A stretch of DNA of 64,000 bases from Corynebacterium urogenitale (GTDB taxonomy: Bacteria > Actinomycetota > Actinomycetes > Mycobacteriales > Mycobacteriaceae), in assembly GCF_009026825.1 (NCBI RefSeq), contig NZ_CP045032.1, forward strand, positions 434,001 through 498,000, given 5' to 3'. The first letter of the stretch is position 1. Each line of letters begins with the position of its first letter. Below, piece after piece: positions 43,520 to 54,351 of this stretch. Under the pieces are notes generated by a model, which made no database searches, was not told the DNA's origin, and worked only from the letters and a program-made list of their open reading frames with translations. Both the position numbers and the translations under genes were made by a program.

Positions 43520-43583
43520 CTCCTGTTTACACGCAGTACATCAATCCAGACATCTATCCAGGAAAGTCGAGGTCAGGACGAGC

Positions 43584-44486
43584 ATGCCGGAAGGTCACGT
43601 CATCCACTATCTGGCGAGGCAACTCAACCAGGCCTTCGCTGGCCAGGTGCTACGAGTCAGCTCACCGCAGGGGCGCTTCAAGGAGGAAGCTTCCGTCCTT
43701 ACGAGCACCCGGTTGAACAGAGCCGAGGCGTGGGGCAAGCACCTCTTCCTGGACTTCGATGTGCCGGATTATTCCGCGGGAGCTGCGCCGGGTGCCCGCT
43801 CCGCGCAACACATCGTGCACATTCATCTGGGGCTCATTGGTACCTTCAAGATCGAGCCCTACCAGCCTGGCCCGCCTGTCGGCCAGGTTCGCCTGCACCT
43901 GCACCGCATCGACGCCGAAGGTGGCGAGGACATGTGCATGTGGGGCAATGCGCTGGCTGCGAATCTGCGTGGCCCGCAGTGGTGCCGCCTCATCACAGAG
44001 CATAAAAAGGACGAGGTGATCGCGGCTGCTGGCGCGGACCCGATCCGCGATGACGATGAGGCCAATGCAGAGAAGTATGAACAGGTCAAGGCCAAGGTCC
44101 AGCGCTCGGGCAAGTCCATCGGCACACTACTGATGGACCAGAAGCTCTTCGCGGGCGTGGGGAATATCTACCGTGCTGAGACACTCTTTCGCCTTGGTAT
44201 CGATCCCGCCCGGGCGGGGCGCGAGGTGGCGTCGGATCATTTAGACGAGATCTGGGATGACCTGGTTTCTCTCATGAAGGAGGGGGAGAAGACGTGCCGC
44301 ATTGATACGGTGCGGGAGGAACATACGCCGGAGGCGATGGGGCGGGCGCCGCGGAAGGATGATCACGGCGGCGAGGTGTACGTCTACCGGCGCGCCGGGC
44401 AGCCGTGCTACGTGTGCGGGACAGCGATCGAGCAGAAGGTGGTCGAGGGGCGCAATCTGTTCTGGTGTCCTGGCTGCCAGCAGTAG
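43584..44486 (+). CDS. Fpg/Nei-family DNA glycosylase/AP lyase
   Basis: 300 residues. MPEGHVIHYLARQL gives the catalytic Pro2-Glu3; the helix-two-turn-helix region is DQKLFAGVGNIYRAE, and a C-terminal C4 zinc finger is CYVCGTAIEQKVVEGRNLFWCPGC (ligands CYVC and CPGC). The VIHYLAR spacing and sequence suit actinobacterial Nei2-type enzymes removing oxidised pyrimidines rather than MutM. Shares the interval between purD and purB with a long palindrome just downstream. Base specificity is inferred. Confidence 0.88.
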   Translation: MPEGHVIHYLARQLNQAFAGQVLRVSSPQGRFKEEASVLTSTRLNRAEAWGKHLFLDFDVPDYSAGAAPGARSAQHIVHIHLGLIGTFKIEPYQPGPPVGQVRLHLHRIDAEGGEDMCMWGNALAANLRGPQWCRLITEHKKDEVIAAAGADPIRDDDEANAEKYEQVKAKVQRSGKSIGTLLMDQKLFAGVGNIYRAETLFRLGIDPARAGREVASDHLDEIWDDLVSLMKEGEKTCRIDTVREEHTPEAMGRAPRKDDHGGEVYVYRRAGQPCYVCGTAIEQKVVEGRNLFWCPGCQQ

Positions 44487-44505
44487 GGCTGGGGTAAGGG
44501 GCCGT

Positions 44506-44590
44506 GAACAAATCTCCCTCACGTTTGGGTCGGCTGTCGCAAAACCCCAGGTCGCTATTTCCTGGAGACCAACGTGAGGGAGATTTGTTC
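44506..44590. repeat. Long structured palindrome between the glycosylase gene and purB
   Basis: A perfect 20-bp arm pair, GAACAAATCTCCCTCACGTT (44506-44525) with its complement (44571-44590), flanks 45 bases that contain a further 5-bp stem CCAGG/CCTGG (44547-44565). It starts 20 bp after the glycosylase stop and ends 42 bp before the purB -10. No T tract follows the stem, though the length suits a transcript end or a mobile miniature element. Confidence 0.85.
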
Positions 44591-44632
44591 AAACGGGGGT
44601 CTATAGAACCGGAGCCGACCGTTGCCATGTGG

Positions 44633-44638
44633 GATAAT
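44633..44638 (+). promoter_or_regulatory. -10 element of purB
   Basis: GATAAT lies 7 bp before GTG 44646, marking a leaderless start. Confidence 0.55.
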
Positions 44639-44645
44639 GGCACCC

Positions 44646-46076
44646 GTGCCAGCTAAGAAGAAGATTTCCAACGTTCTTGCCAACCGCTACGCCTCCCCGG
44701 AGATGACCGCCATATGGTCCCCGGAGGACAAGATCATCATGGAGCGCCAGCTGTGGATTTCCGTGATGAAGGCGCAGCGCTCCCTCGGCGTCGATGTTCC
44801 TCAAGAAGCTATCGATGCCTACGAGTCCGTCATCGACCAGGTGAACCTGGACTCCATTGCGGAGCGCGAGAGGGTCACCCGCCACGACGTGAAGGCCCGC
44901 ATCGAGGAGTTCAACGCCCTCGCCGGCCACGAGCACATCCACAAGGGTATGACTTCCCGCGACCTGACCGAGAACGTGGAGCAGCTGCAGATCTACCGCT
45001 CCCTGCAGCTGGCGCGGGATAAGGCGATCGCGGTGCTCGGCCGTATCGGCAAGCGCGCCGGGGAGTATCAGTCCCTGGTGATGGCTGGCCGTTCGCACAA
45101 TGTTGCCGCCCAGGCTACGACTTTGGGCAAGCGTTTCGCTTCGGCTGCCGATGAGCTGATGCTGGGTCTCGGCCGCATTGAGGATCTGCTGGGGCGCTAT
45201 CCACTCCGCGGAATCAAGGGGCCGATGGGTACTGCCCAGGACATGTTGGATCTCGTTGACGGCAATGAGGACAAGCTCACCAGCTTGGAGCGGTCCATTG
45301 CGGACAACCTGGGGTTCAACCACGTCTTTGATTCCGTCGGCCAGGTTTACCCGCGTTCTCTTGATTTCGATGCCATCAGTGCCCTGGTTGAGGTGGGCGC
45401 GGCAATGTCTTCACTGTCGATGACCATTCGCCTCATGGCGGGTAATGAGATTGTCACTGAGGGCTTTAAGGAGGGCCAGGTGGGCTCTTCTGCGATGCCG
45501 CACAAGATGAATGCCCGGTCTTGCGAGCGTGTTGGTGGCATGCAGATCCTGTTGCGCGGCTACCTCACGATGGCCGCTGACCTATCCGGTGCCCAGTGGA
45601 ACGAAGGGGATGTTTTCTGCTCGGTGGTTCGCCGTGTTGCGTTGCCGGATGCGTTCTTCACTTTTGACGGCATGTGCGAGACCTTCCTGACGGTCCTCGA
45701 CGAGTTTGGCGCTTTCCCGGCGATGATTGAGCGCGAGCTTGACCGCTACCTGCCGTTCTTGGCTACGACACGCATTCTGATGGCTGCTGTCCGCGCTGGC
45801 GTCGGAAGGGAGACGGCGCACGAGGTGATCAAGGAGAACGCGGTCGCGGTGGCGCTGAACATGCGCGAAAACGGCGGGGAGCAGGACTTGATCCAGCGCC
45901 TGGCCGCGGATGAGCGTTTGCCGATGGATGAGGTGGCTCTCCAGGAGGCGTTGTCTGACCGTCACGCCTTTATCGGTGCTGCGGAATCCCAGGTGGATCG
46001 AGTGCTTGCGCGTGTTTCGGATTTCACGAAGCGCTACCCGAAGGCCGCGGCCTACTCTCCGGGTGAGATTCTTTAA
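44646..46076 (+). CDS. purB: Adenylosuccinate lyase PurB
   Basis: Cleaves SAICAR and adenylosuccinate; 476 residues from GTG 44646. The superfamily signature is GSSAMPHKMN (about residue 280), with TSRDLTENVEQLQ and AGRSHNVAAQATTLGKR (catalytic His region, shown in part). In-frame TTG 44622 and ATG 44637 exist, but the -10 GATAAT sits over the ATG, so the GTG is likely. Followed by a clear terminator. Confidence 0.95.
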   Translation: MPAKKKISNVLANRYASPEMTAIWSPEDKIIMERQLWISVMKAQRSLGVDVPQEAIDAYESVIDQVNLDSIAERERVTRHDVKARIEEFNALAGHEHIHKGMTSRDLTENVEQLQIYRSLQLARDKAIAVLGRIGKRAGEYQSLVMAGRSHNVAAQATTLGKRFASAADELMLGLGRIEDLLGRYPLRGIKGPMGTAQDMLDLVDGNEDKLTSLERSIADNLGFNHVFDSVGQVYPRSLDFDAISALVEVGAAMSSLSMTIRLMAGNEIVTEGFKEGQVGSSAMPHKMNARSCERVGGMQILLRGYLTMAADLSGAQWNEGDVFCSVVRRVALPDAFFTFDGMCETFLTVLDEFGAFPAMIERELDRYLPFLATTRILMAAVRAGVGRETAHEVIKENAVAVALNMRENGGEQDLIQRLAADERLPMDEVALQEALSDRHAFIGAAESQVDRVLARVSDFTKRYPKAAAYSPGEIL

Positions 46077-46087
46077 TAGTTCCTGCA

Positions 46088-46114
46088 AAAACCCCAGCTT
46101 CGGGCTGGGGTTTT
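46088..46114 (+). terminator. Rho-independent terminator of purB
   Basis: AAAACCCCAGC and GCTGGGGTTTT pair over 11 bp around loop TTCGG, followed by CTTATC. It lies 12 bp after the stop and is A/T symmetric. Confidence 0.92.
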
Positions 46115-46211
46115 CTTATCTGCGACGGTGCCTTTTGTACCTTTCGGGGTTAGTTTTCGGTCGTGGTGGGGCAGGGTGATTCCTTGAATAGTCAATAGGG
46201 CGTTCCGGGGC

Positions 46212-46217
46212 TACTAT
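46212..46217 (+). promoter_or_regulatory. -10 element of purC
   Basis: TACTAT lies 8 bp before ATG 46226; probable leaderless transcript. Confidence 0.55.
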
Positions 46218-46225
46218 GTCTATCC

Positions 46226-47119
46226 ATGCGTCCAGAACTGTCTGAGTACGAGCACCTTTCCGCAGGCAAGGTGCGCGAAATCTACGAAATTGACGAGCAG
46301 CATTTGCTCATGGTCGTCACAGACCGCATCAGCGCCTACGACTTTGTCTTGGAGACCGAGATTCCGGACAAGGGCCGGGTGCTCACCGCGATGAGTGACT
46401 TCTTCTTCGAGCAGATCGACTTCCCTAATCACTTGGCAGGTCCGCTCGATGATGAGCGTATTCCGGAGTCCGTTCTGGGGCGTGCGATGGTGGTGAAGAA
46501 GCTGGAGATGCTGCCGTTCGAGTGTGTCGCTCGTGGGTACCTCACGGGTTCTGGCCTCAAGGAGTACAAAGAGTCCGGCACTGTGTGCGGAATTGAGTTG
46601 CCGGAGGGCTTGACGGAGGCCTCCAAGCTGCCGGAGCCAATCTTTACCCCGGCGACTAAGGCGGAGATCGGCGACCACGATGAGAATGTGTCCTTCGACC
46701 GAGTGGTGAAGGATCTGGGCAAGGAGCGCGCCAATCAGTTGCGCGAGGCAACCCTGGAGATTTACTCCGCCGCCGCGAAGTTGGCGCAGGAGCGCGGTGT
46801 GATCCTCGCCGATACGAAGTTTGAGTTTGGGCTCGACCATGAGGGAAAGCTGGTGCTGGCCGACGAGGTTCTGACGCCGGATTCTTCCCGCTACTGGCCA
46901 GCGGAGTCTTATGAAGAGGGCAAGGTGCAGCCGTCCTTTGATAAGCAGTACGTTCGCAACTGGCTGACGGGTCCGAAATCTGGATGGAACGCTAAGGATG
47001 GCACTCCGCCGCCTGCGCTGCCGGGGTCGGTGGTGGAGGCCACCCGCTCTCGTTATGTGGAGGCCTATGAAAAGATCTCCGGCAAGCGCTTCTCCGAGTG
47101 GATTGGTTGCTGCGTCTAG
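46226..47119 (+). CDS. purC: SAICAR synthase PurC
   Basis: Joins aspartate to CAIR; 297 residues, the longer actinobacterial/yeast-like type. [16 protein letters not shown] at the N-terminus, [16 protein letters not shown] in the middle and [11 protein letters not shown] plus [11 protein letters not shown] motifs are visible. ATG 46226 follows TACTAT by 8 bp. The next gene begins 41 bp after its stop with its own promoter. Confidence 0.97.
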   Translation: MRPELSEYEHLSAGKVREIYEIDEQHLLMVVTDRISAYDFVLETEIPDKGRVLTAMSDFFFEQIDFPNHLAGPLDDERIPESVLGRAMVVKKLEMLPFECVARGYLTGSGLKEYKESGTVCGIELPEGLTEASKLPEPIFTPATKAEIGDHDENVSFDRVVKDLGKERANQLREATLEIYSAAAKLAQERGVILADTKFEFGLDHEGKLVLADEVLTPDSSRYWPAESYEEGKVQPSFDKQYVRNWLTGPKSGWNAKDGTPPPALPGSVVEATRSRYVEAYEKISGKRFSEWIGCCV

Positions 47120-47146
47120 CTCCTGCCTTGAGGAACACCTAACGGG

Positions 47147-47152
47147 TACTAT
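47147..47152 (+). promoter_or_regulatory. -10 element of the S9 peptidase gene
   Basis: TACTAT, the same hexamer as at purC, lies 8 bp before ATG 47161. The upstream frame start TTG 47152 overlaps it. Confidence 0.5.
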
Positions 47153-47160
47153 TGTCGTTT

Positions 47161-49428
47161 ATGGATTCAGCATCATCGAGCCCAGAAGCGACGAACTCCC
47201 TCGGCACCGATTCGGCACGCACTCTGGATGCAGGCGCCCCTAGTAGAATCGCTGGTGGGGCGCAGGAAACTACCGCGTCGCCAACGGCGGCAACGCCAAC
47301 TCCACCCGTCGCGGCGAAGGTTCCTCACGTCCGTTCTTTCCACGGGATCGATTTCACGGATAACTACGAGTGGCTACGCGATAAGGACAACCCGGAGGTC
47401 CGCGCCCATCTTGAGACAGAAAATGCGTACACGGCTGCCCGTACCGGGCACCTGGCCGGGTTGCAGGAGGCCATCTTCAGCGAGGTGAAATCCCGCGTGA
47501 AGGAAACGGACATGACCCTGCCTATCCGCGTGGGCGGCTATTGGTATTTCGGCCGCACGCAGGAGGGCAAGTCCTACTCGCAGTCCTGCCGGATCCCGCT
47601 GGCCGATGCCTCCGACTGGACCCCGCCGAAGATTGATCCTGAGACCCCGCACGAGAACGAACAGGTATTCCTCGATTCCAACGTTGAGGCGGAGGGCCAC
47701 GATTTCTTCAGCCTTGGCGCGGCGAGCGTGACTCTCGACGGCACCCGACTGGCGTACTCCACGGACACCACCGGTGATGAGCGCTTCACGCTCCGCTTCC
47801 GCGACCTCACCACGGGTGAGGACTTCGAGGATGTGATCGAGAATGTGGCTTATGGCGCGACATGGGTGGGCAATGATGAGGTGTACTACCAGCGGGTCGA
47901 TGACGCCTGGCGCCCCCACGAGGTCTGGAAGCACACGCTCGGCACCCCGGCGGAGCAGGACGAGTTAATCTTCCATGAGGACGACGGCCGTTTCTGGACG
48001 AATGTGGGAACAACCCGTTCGGAGCGCTACCTGTTGATTTACAGTGGCTCCAAGGTGACCACCGAGGTGTGGTACTTGGATCTGGAGGACGAATCCGCAC
48101 AGCTGACGTGCGCTTTGCCGCGTGAAGCCGGCGTGGAATATGGCATCGACCATGCTGTCGTGGATGGCCAAGACTACTGGCTTGTTGTGCACAACAAGTT
48201 CGGCGTGAACTCCGAGGTTGGCTATTGTCCGGTCGGGCAGATCCCATCTCTGGCTGAGCTCACCTGTCTGGTCCCGCACCGCGAGAATGTCCGTGTTGAG
48301 GGGGTGGAGGTGTTCTCCGACCACCTGCTGCTGGAATTGCGTGAAAACGCCGTGGAATCCCTGCACATGATGCCGCTCGCGACTGGCGAGGGCTTCGGCG
48401 AGTTTGAGCAGATCACCTTCTCGGAGGATCTCGCGAGCGTCGTTGCTGCCGGTAACAACGAATGGGAATCTCCCGTCCTGCGCGTTGCCGTCGCTAGCTT
48501 CACACAGCCGCCACGCGTGTTCGAGATCGACCTGCGCACTGGAGAGCGGATCCTGCGCAAGCAAGCGGAGGTTCTGCCAGCCCCGGATGGCACTCCGTTT
48601 AATCCGGAGGATTACGCTGCGTCTCGCTTGTGGGTGACGGCCCGTGATGGTGCGAAGATTCCGGTCTCACTCATTCACCGCGCGGATGTTTCTCTCGATC
48701 AGGTCAACCCGGTGCTGCTGTACGGCTATGGATCCTATGAGGCCTGCATGGACCCCGGCTTTTCGGTATTTAGGTTGTCGATGATGGACCGTGGCGTCGT
48801 TTATGCGATTGCGCACGTACGCGGCGGCGGCGAGATGGGCAGGACCTGGTACGACGACGGCAAGGGAATGTCCAAGATGAACACGTTTACGGACTTCGTG
48901 GATGTGGCCGATTACCTCATCGACGAGCGGATGACCAGCCCCGATCGCCTGGTCGCCGAAGGTGGTTCCGCCGGTGGCCTGCTCATGGGTGCGGTAGCCA
49001 ACCTTGCGGGTGATCGCTTCGCGGGGATCGAGGCCGTAGTGCCGTTCGTGGATCCGCTGACGTCCATCCTCATGCCGGAGCTGCCGTTGACTGTCACAGA
49101 GTGGGATGAGTGGGGTGACCCGTACCACGACCCGGAGGTGTACAAGTACATGGCGACGTACGCGCCGTACGAAAACATCTCTGCCGACAAGGTCTACCCG
49201 CCGATCCTGGCCATCACCAGCCTCAATGACACGCGTGTGCTGTACGTAGAACCAGCTAAGTGGGTGGCGAAGCTACGCGAGATCGCGGGTGCAGATGTGA
49301 TGCTGAAGACGGAGATGGAAGCCGGCCACGGTGGTGTGTCCGGTCGCTATGAGAAGTGGAAGCAGTCCGCTTTTGAGACGGCCTGGGAGCTGGAGAGGAT
49401 GGGCGCGACGGACCTGCTCCCGCGCTGA
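47161..49428 (+). CDS. ptrB: Prolyl oligopeptidase family protein (oligopeptidase B type, PtrB)
   Basis: 755 residues. An N-terminal Ser/Thr/Ala-rich tail of about 45 residues, a beta-propeller domain, then the S9 catalytic domain: nucleophile in EGGSAGGLLMG (Ser about 602), Asp in ITSLNDTRVLY and His in EAGHGGVSGRY. YGYGSYEACMDPGFS and HVRGGGEMGRTWYD are oligopeptidase B motifs, so cleavage after Arg/Lys in short peptides is likely. No signal peptide, so probably cytoplasmic. In M. tuberculosis ptrB also lies beside purC, split in two genes; here it is one intact gene. Confidence 0.93.
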   Translation: MDSASSSPEATNSLGTDSARTLDAGAPSRIAGGAQETTASPTAATPTPPVAAKVPHVRSFHGIDFTDNYEWLRDKDNPEVRAHLETENAYTAARTGHLAGLQEAIFSEVKSRVKETDMTLPIRVGGYWYFGRTQEGKSYSQSCRIPLADASDWTPPKIDPETPHENEQVFLDSNVEAEGHDFFSLGAASVTLDGTRLAYSTDTTGDERFTLRFRDLTTGEDFEDVIENVAYGATWVGNDEVYYQRVDDAWRPHEVWKHTLGTPAEQDELIFHEDDGRFWTNVGTTRSERYLLIYSGSKVTTEVWYLDLEDESAQLTCALPREAGVEYGIDHAVVDGQDYWLVVHNKFGVNSEVGYCPVGQIPSLAELTCLVPHRENVRVEGVEVFSDHLLLELRENAVESLHMMPLATGEGFGEFEQITFSEDLASVVAAGNNEWESPVLRVAVASFTQPPRVFEIDLRTGERILRKQAEVLPAPDGTPFNPEDYAASRLWVTARDGAKIPVSLIHRADVSLDQVNPVLLYGYGSYEACMDPGFSVFRLSMMDRGVVYAIAHVRGGGEMGRTWYDDGKGMSKMNTFTDFVDVADYLIDERMTSPDRLVAEGGSAGGLLMGAVANLAGDRFAGIEAVVPFVDPLTSILMPELPLTVTEWDEWGDPYHDPEVYKYMATYAPYENISADKVYPPILAITSLNDTRVLYVEPAKWVAKLREIAGADVMLKTEMEAGHGGVSGRYEKWKQSAFETAWELERMGATDLLPR

Positions 49429-49591
49429 GTGGCGTGAAATGAGGTGCCAAGGCCAGCGGTGGTAGAGAGGTCGCTGGACGGGGGCAGTCAGCGGCGCAGC
49501 GAGCCCGGCTTGGGAAGAATTCAGGGGACACTCGCGCGGATGTTGATTGCCTGTCACCGGCCGTTTACCTCGCCGGGGCAAGGTAACCTGC

Positions 49592-50317
49592 ATGAATGCC
49601 TCTGCCACCCGTTGCCCTCGCCTGCTTTTGACGATCACCGGTATTCGGCGCGATACCGTTCCCGGAGCGGAGATTATTCGTGATTCTCTGCGTGACTTGG
49701 GCGTTCGTGCGGGCGTGGTGGTCACACCGCAGGCGCCCGGCTGGCGTTTGCACGATGATGTTGCGGCTCTGGAATTCGTCCATGATTGTCTTGCTCGACG
49801 CCACGAAATCCTCCTTGGGGGAATGGGATTAAAGGACATGCGGGCTGCTGCGGGTAAGGGCGAGTTTCACCGTCTCGGTGAGCACGAGGCTCGCCTGCGA
49901 TTAACCGGAGCGAAGCGCCAGTTGGTCGCTTTAGGGCTGCACCCTGAGGTGTTTGCGCCTGAGAAGTGGTTGGCTTCCAGCGAGGCGATGTCTGCCGCAG
50001 CGCAGGTTGGTCTGCAGGCTGCAGCGGATGCTTACAAGGTTCGGGATCTGCGTGGCGGTGCTTGCTACGACCTCCGTGTGCTGGCTTTTGGTGATGGATT
50101 CGGCGCCTCCCGGTGGTGGCGAAAGAACGTGATGCGCACAGCAAAGCGCATGGTCGAGCGTGGGACTGATATTCGGCTTTCTGTGAACGCGGGCAAGGGG
50201 GAGCGCAAGAATACTTTGGAGGATCTGCGGCAGATTGTTGCCGAGCTGGTGCACCGTGGTTACGAGCCGCAGCCGTACTCCGATTACGTGGGAACGCGGC
50301 GCCTAGCTATTGCTTAA
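49592..50317 (+). CDS. Conserved protein, possible DUF2334/polysaccharide-deacetylase-like fold
   Basis: 241 residues. The start of the domain, LLLTITGIRRDTVPGAEIIRDSL, followed by VRAGVVVTPQAPGWRLHDD and EFVHDCLARRHEILLGGMG, resembles DUF2334 proteins, and a similarly placed gene (Rv0787) precedes purS in M. tuberculosis. The metal-binding Asp-His pairs of true deacetylases are not all evident: the usual HG or HxxxH is degenerate, so catalysis is doubtful. ATG 49592 has AAGGTA 6 bases upstream; a longer frame from 49547 is less likely. Function unknown. Confidence 0.6.
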   Translation: MNASATRCPRLLLTITGIRRDTVPGAEIIRDSLRDLGVRAGVVVTPQAPGWRLHDDVAALEFVHDCLARRHEILLGGMGLKDMRAAAGKGEFHRLGEHEARLRLTGAKRQLVALGLHPEVFAPEKWLASSEAMSAAAQVGLQAAADAYKVRDLRGGACYDLRVLAFGDGFGASRWWRKNVMRTAKRMVERGTDIRLSVNAGKGERKNTLEDLRQIVAELVHRGYEPQPYSDYVGTRRLAIA

Positions 50318-50488
50318 GCACTCTCTTGCATGTGAGTGGAGAGTCAGGAAGGGTATCCGTTGGGAGCAAATAGCAGGTAGCGGTGCCAATTCTTGGTGGG
50401 GGTGACCTGTCCTGTGCGGGTGTTAGTATGGGCGAGTATTCAACCATCAAAGTGGATAAACCTTTCACAGCTGGGAGCGAACTAACCC

Positions 50489-50728
50489 ATGGCCCGTGTT
50501 GTTGTAAATGTTATGCCGAAGGCGGAGATCCTCGACCCTCAGGGGCAGGCAGTCGTTCGAGCGCTGGGACGGATCGGCGTGAGTGGCGTCGCTGATGTCC
50601 GCCAGGGCAAGCGATTTGAACTTGAGGTCGATGAGACCGTCAGCCGCGAAGATCTTGAAAAGGTTGCTGCCAGCCTGCTGGCCAACACTGTTATCGAAGA
50701 CTACGACGTAGTGATCGAGGGAGAGTAA
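50489..50728 (+). CDS. purS: FGAM synthase small subunit PurS
   Basis: 79 residues, normal PurS length. It bridges PurQ and PurL in the formylglycinamidine ribonucleotide synthase complex. [21 protein letters not shown] at the N-terminus and [17 protein letters not shown] are the family motifs. It begins the purS-purQ-purL operon: 4 bases to purQ, then 23 to purL. A possible -10, TAGTAT at 50425-50430, would leave a leader of about 55 bases before ATG 50489. Confidence 0.96.
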   Translation: MARVVVNVMPKAEILDPQGQAVVRALGRIGVSGVADVRQGKRFELEVDETVSREDLEKVAASLLANTVIEDYDVVIEGE

Positions 50729-50732
50729 GAAC

Positions 50733-51404
<672 letters not shown>

Positions 51405-51427
51405 AAGGCACAAGGAGCACAATTTTC

Positions 51428-54028
51428 ATGGTTCACAATGACACCGTTGCTGATGCCCAGAAGGACCCGAATGCACAGCAGCCCTACCTCGAACTGGGTC
51501 TGAAGGACGACGAGTACGGTCGCATCTGCGACATCCTCGGTCGCCGTCCCACGGATGCTGAACTGGCGATGTATTCCGTGATGTGGTCGGAGCACTGCTC
51601 CTACAAGTCATCCAAAGTGCACCTGCGCTACTTCGGTGAGACCACCACTGATGAGATGAAACAGAAGATGCTTGCGGGCATTGGTGAGAACGCCGGTGTC
51701 ATCGACATCGGCGACGGCCACGCCGTCACCTTCAAGGTCGAGTCCCACAACCACCCGTCCTACGTGGAGCCGTACCAGGGTGCGGCAACGGGCGTGGGCG
51801 GCATTGTCCGCGACATCATGGCTATGGGTGCGCGCCCCGTCGCTGTAATGGATCAGCTGCGTTTCGGTCCGGCCGATGCCCCTGATACCCAGCGCGTCCT
51901 GCCGGGCGTGGTCGCTGGCGTGGGTGGTTACGGCAACTCCCTCGGCCTGCCCAACATCGGCGGCGAGACCGTCTTTGACGCCAGCTACTCCGGCAACCCA
52001 CTGGTCAACGCCCTGTGCGTGGGCACCCTCAAGGTGGAGGATCTTAAGCTGGCCTTCGCCTCCGGCACCGGCAACCGCGTGATCCTCTTTGGCTCTCGCA
52101 CGGGCCTTGACGGCATCGGCGGTGTGTCTGTGCTGGCCTCCGATACTTTCGAGGAAGGTTCCGAGCGGAAGCTCCCAGCCGTGCAGGTGGGCGACCCCTT
52201 TGCAGAGAAGGTGCTCATCGAGTGCTGCCTGGAGCTATACCAGTCCGGTGTGGTCGTGGGCATCCAGGACCTCGGTGGCGCTGGCCTGTCCTGCGCGACT
52301 TCCGAGCTCGCAGCAGCTGGCGATGGCGGCATGCACATCAACCTGGACAATGTGCACTTGCGTGCCGAAAACATGACCGCTGCCGAGATCCTGAGCTCCG
52401 AGTCCCAGGAGCGCATGATGGCCGTCGTCACCCCGGAGAACGTGGACCCCTTCATGGCCGTGTGCGAAAAGTGGGATGTGCTGGCTAGTGACGTCGGATA
52501 TGTGACGGACACCGGGCGCCTGACCATCGAGCACCAGGGCGAAATCGTTGTGGACGCACCACCACGCACCCTCGCTGACGAGGGGCCGGTTTACGAACGC
52601 CCAGTGGCTCGCCCGGGGGACCAGGATGTGATCCAGCGCGACCCAGGTCTGAAGACCCCGGAGACCACACAGGAACTGCGTAACCAGTGGCTCAGCCTGG
52701 TTGCTTCCCCTGCACTGTGCTCCCGCGAATTCATCACCGAGCAATACGACCGCTACGTGCGCGGCAACACGGTGCTGGCCAAGGATTCCGATTCCGGTGT
52801 GCTGCGCATCGATGAGGAAACCGGTCGCGGCATCGCTGTGGCCACGGACGCTTCCGGCCGCTACACCCGCCTGGAGCCATACCGTGGCGCTCAGCTGGCG
52901 CTGGCCGAGGCCTACCGTAACGTGTGCGTCTCCGGCGCCACTCCTGTGGCCGTGTCTAACTGCCTCAACTTCGGTTCCCCGGAGGATCCAGGCGTGATGT
53001 GGCAGTTCCAGCAGGCCGTGCATGGTCTCGCCGACGGTTGCAATACGATGGGTACCCCGGTCACCGGCGGTAACGTCTCCTTCTACAACCAGACCGGCCA
53101 TGTCCCTATCTTGCCGACGCCAGTGGTCGCCGTTCTGGGCACGATCGATGATGTGGCCACCCGAATCCCATCCCAGCTCCCTGCCGGCGACGATCAGGCC
53201 TACCATCTGATCTTGGCCGGTGCGGAGACGAAGGAGGAGCTCGGCGGTTCCATCTGGCAGCAGGTTGTGCACAACAAGCTGGCGGGCATGCCGCCGGAGG
53301 TTGACCTCGAGTTCGAGAAGAAGCTCGGTGCCACGATCGCGTCCGTGCGCGAAAATATTGCTGCCGCGCATGATTTGTCCGAAGGTGGCTTGGCGCAGGC
53401 TCTGGCAGAGTTCGCTATCCAGTCCAATGTTGGCGTGACCGTGAACCCGCTGTTGGGTCTGCACTACAGCGCGTATATGAAGACCGAGGAAGCTGTTGCT
53501 GCCATGGACGCACTGGTGGCCGACGAACAGGGCACTTCCGAGGAGCCGCTGTCTGCTGAGCGGCGTGCCGCGCTGGAGGATGTCGTGAAGACTTCGGGCG
53601 TGCGCAGCAACGTGGAGGCCGCCTTCGCTGCGCTGTTCTCCGAGACTGCATCCCGCGTGCTGCTGGCCGTCACCGCCGAGAATTACGGCGTGGTTATGGG
53701 TGCCCTGTCGGATGCTGGTCTGACCGGTACCTGGTTGGGTCTCGCCGGTGGTGCAGGTGCGAAGGCTGATGGCAACGGTGCTGGCGCCTACGACGATGCC
53801 GGCAAGCCACTGGTTCGCCTATCCACCGAGGCTATGCCGAAGCAGCCGATGAGCCAGTTCGTTGAGCTGGACAAGGCTATCGCCCAGGGCTCGACTGTTG
53901 GTGAGGATGCTTCCAGCGTCAACATCACCGTCTCCGTGGAAGAGCTGCGCCAAGCGTGGACCAACACCTTGCCAGCGCTGTTCGCGCACGCTGCCGGTGC
54001 GAACTCCGTGGTGAAGTCGGAGAAGTAG
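51428..54028 (+). CDS. purL: FGAM synthase large subunit PurL
   Basis: 866 residues, about 100 more than the usual 740-765 of the small-type PurL. The core has [10 protein letters not shown] (active-site His), [23 protein letters not shown] (shown as [12 protein letters not shown] and GAATGVGGI), and [10 protein letters not shown]. The extra length is near the C-terminus around [17 protein letters not shown] and a Gly-rich segment ([16 protein letters not shown]). ATG 51428 has AAGGAG about 11 bases upstream; the in-frame extension to 51278 lies inside purQ. Ends in a strong terminator. Confidence 0.96.
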   Translation: MVHNDTVADAQKDPNAQQPYLELGLKDDEYGRICDILGRRPTDAELAMYSVMWSEHCSYKSSKVHLRYFGETTTDEMKQKMLAGIGENAGVIDIGDGHAVTFKVESHNHPSYVEPYQGAATGVGGIVRDIMAMGARPVAVMDQLRFGPADAPDTQRVLPGVVAGVGGYGNSLGLPNIGGETVFDASYSGNPLVNALCVGTLKVEDLKLAFASGTGNRVILFGSRTGLDGIGGVSVLASDTFEEGSERKLPAVQVGDPFAEKVLIECCLELYQSGVVVGIQDLGGAGLSCATSELAAAGDGGMHINLDNVHLRAENMTAAEILSSESQERMMAVVTPENVDPFMAVCEKWDVLASDVGYVTDTGRLTIEHQGEIVVDAPPRTLADEGPVYERPVARPGDQDVIQRDPGLKTPETTQELRNQWLSLVASPALCSREFITEQYDRYVRGNTVLAKDSDSGVLRIDEETGRGIAVATDASGRYTRLEPYRGAQLALAEAYRNVCVSGATPVAVSNCLNFGSPEDPGVMWQFQQAVHGLADGCNTMGTPVTGGNVSFYNQTGHVPILPTPVVAVLGTIDDVATRIPSQLPAGDDQAYHLILAGAETKEELGGSIWQQVVHNKLAGMPPEVDLEFEKKLGATIASVRENIAAAHDLSEGGLAQALAEFAIQSNVGVTVNPLLGLHYSAYMKTEEAVAAMDALVADEQGTSEEPLSAERRAALEDVVKTSGVRSNVEAAFAALFSETASRVLLAVTAENYGVVMGALSDAGLTGTWLGLAGGAGAKADGNGAGAYDDAGKPLVRLSTEAMPKQPMSQFVELDKAIAQGSTVGEDASSVNITVSVEELRQAWTNTLPALFAHAAGANSVVKSEK

Positions 54029-54047
54029 GCTTTTCGCGGTATTCGAG

Positions 54048-54099
54048 AACTCCAGGAGTCTCCTCGCCGACCTTGGTTGCGAGGGTTCCTGGAGTTTTT
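54048..54099 (+). terminator. Rho-independent terminator of purS-purQ-purL
   Basis: AACTCCAGGA pairs with TCCTGGAGTT (10 bp) around an inner CCTCGC/GCGAGG stem and runs into TTTTT. It lies 19 bp after the purL stop. Confidence 0.92.
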
Positions 54100-54351
54100 C
54101 ATGTCAGTGGTGTCGGTAGCCCCCGGTGGACGGGTGGTGCCGGGATCGGCGGTCGTAAGAGGTGGGTGTCAGGTTGTGCCGGGTTTTTGGTGGTTTGTCG
54201 GTGTTTTTCCAACAAAAACGTGGCGATTACTGACAGGCGGAGGTGGACGACACAGTAATGTCCGCAGACATCCACCAATCAGCAACCGTCAAGCGGCAAC
54301 CACCTGCCGGCACCCCCACCAAGCCGGCAATCGCCACCCCGTTACCCGCAG
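54100..54351. other. Gene-free interval between the purL terminator and the thioesterase gene
   Basis: About 250 bp, G-rich in the first half and C-rich in the second, so its halves are loosely complementary. A hairpin GTTTTT-CCAAC-AAAAAC lies near 54209-54225. Open frames here have skewed composition and no family features. Confidence 0.5.
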
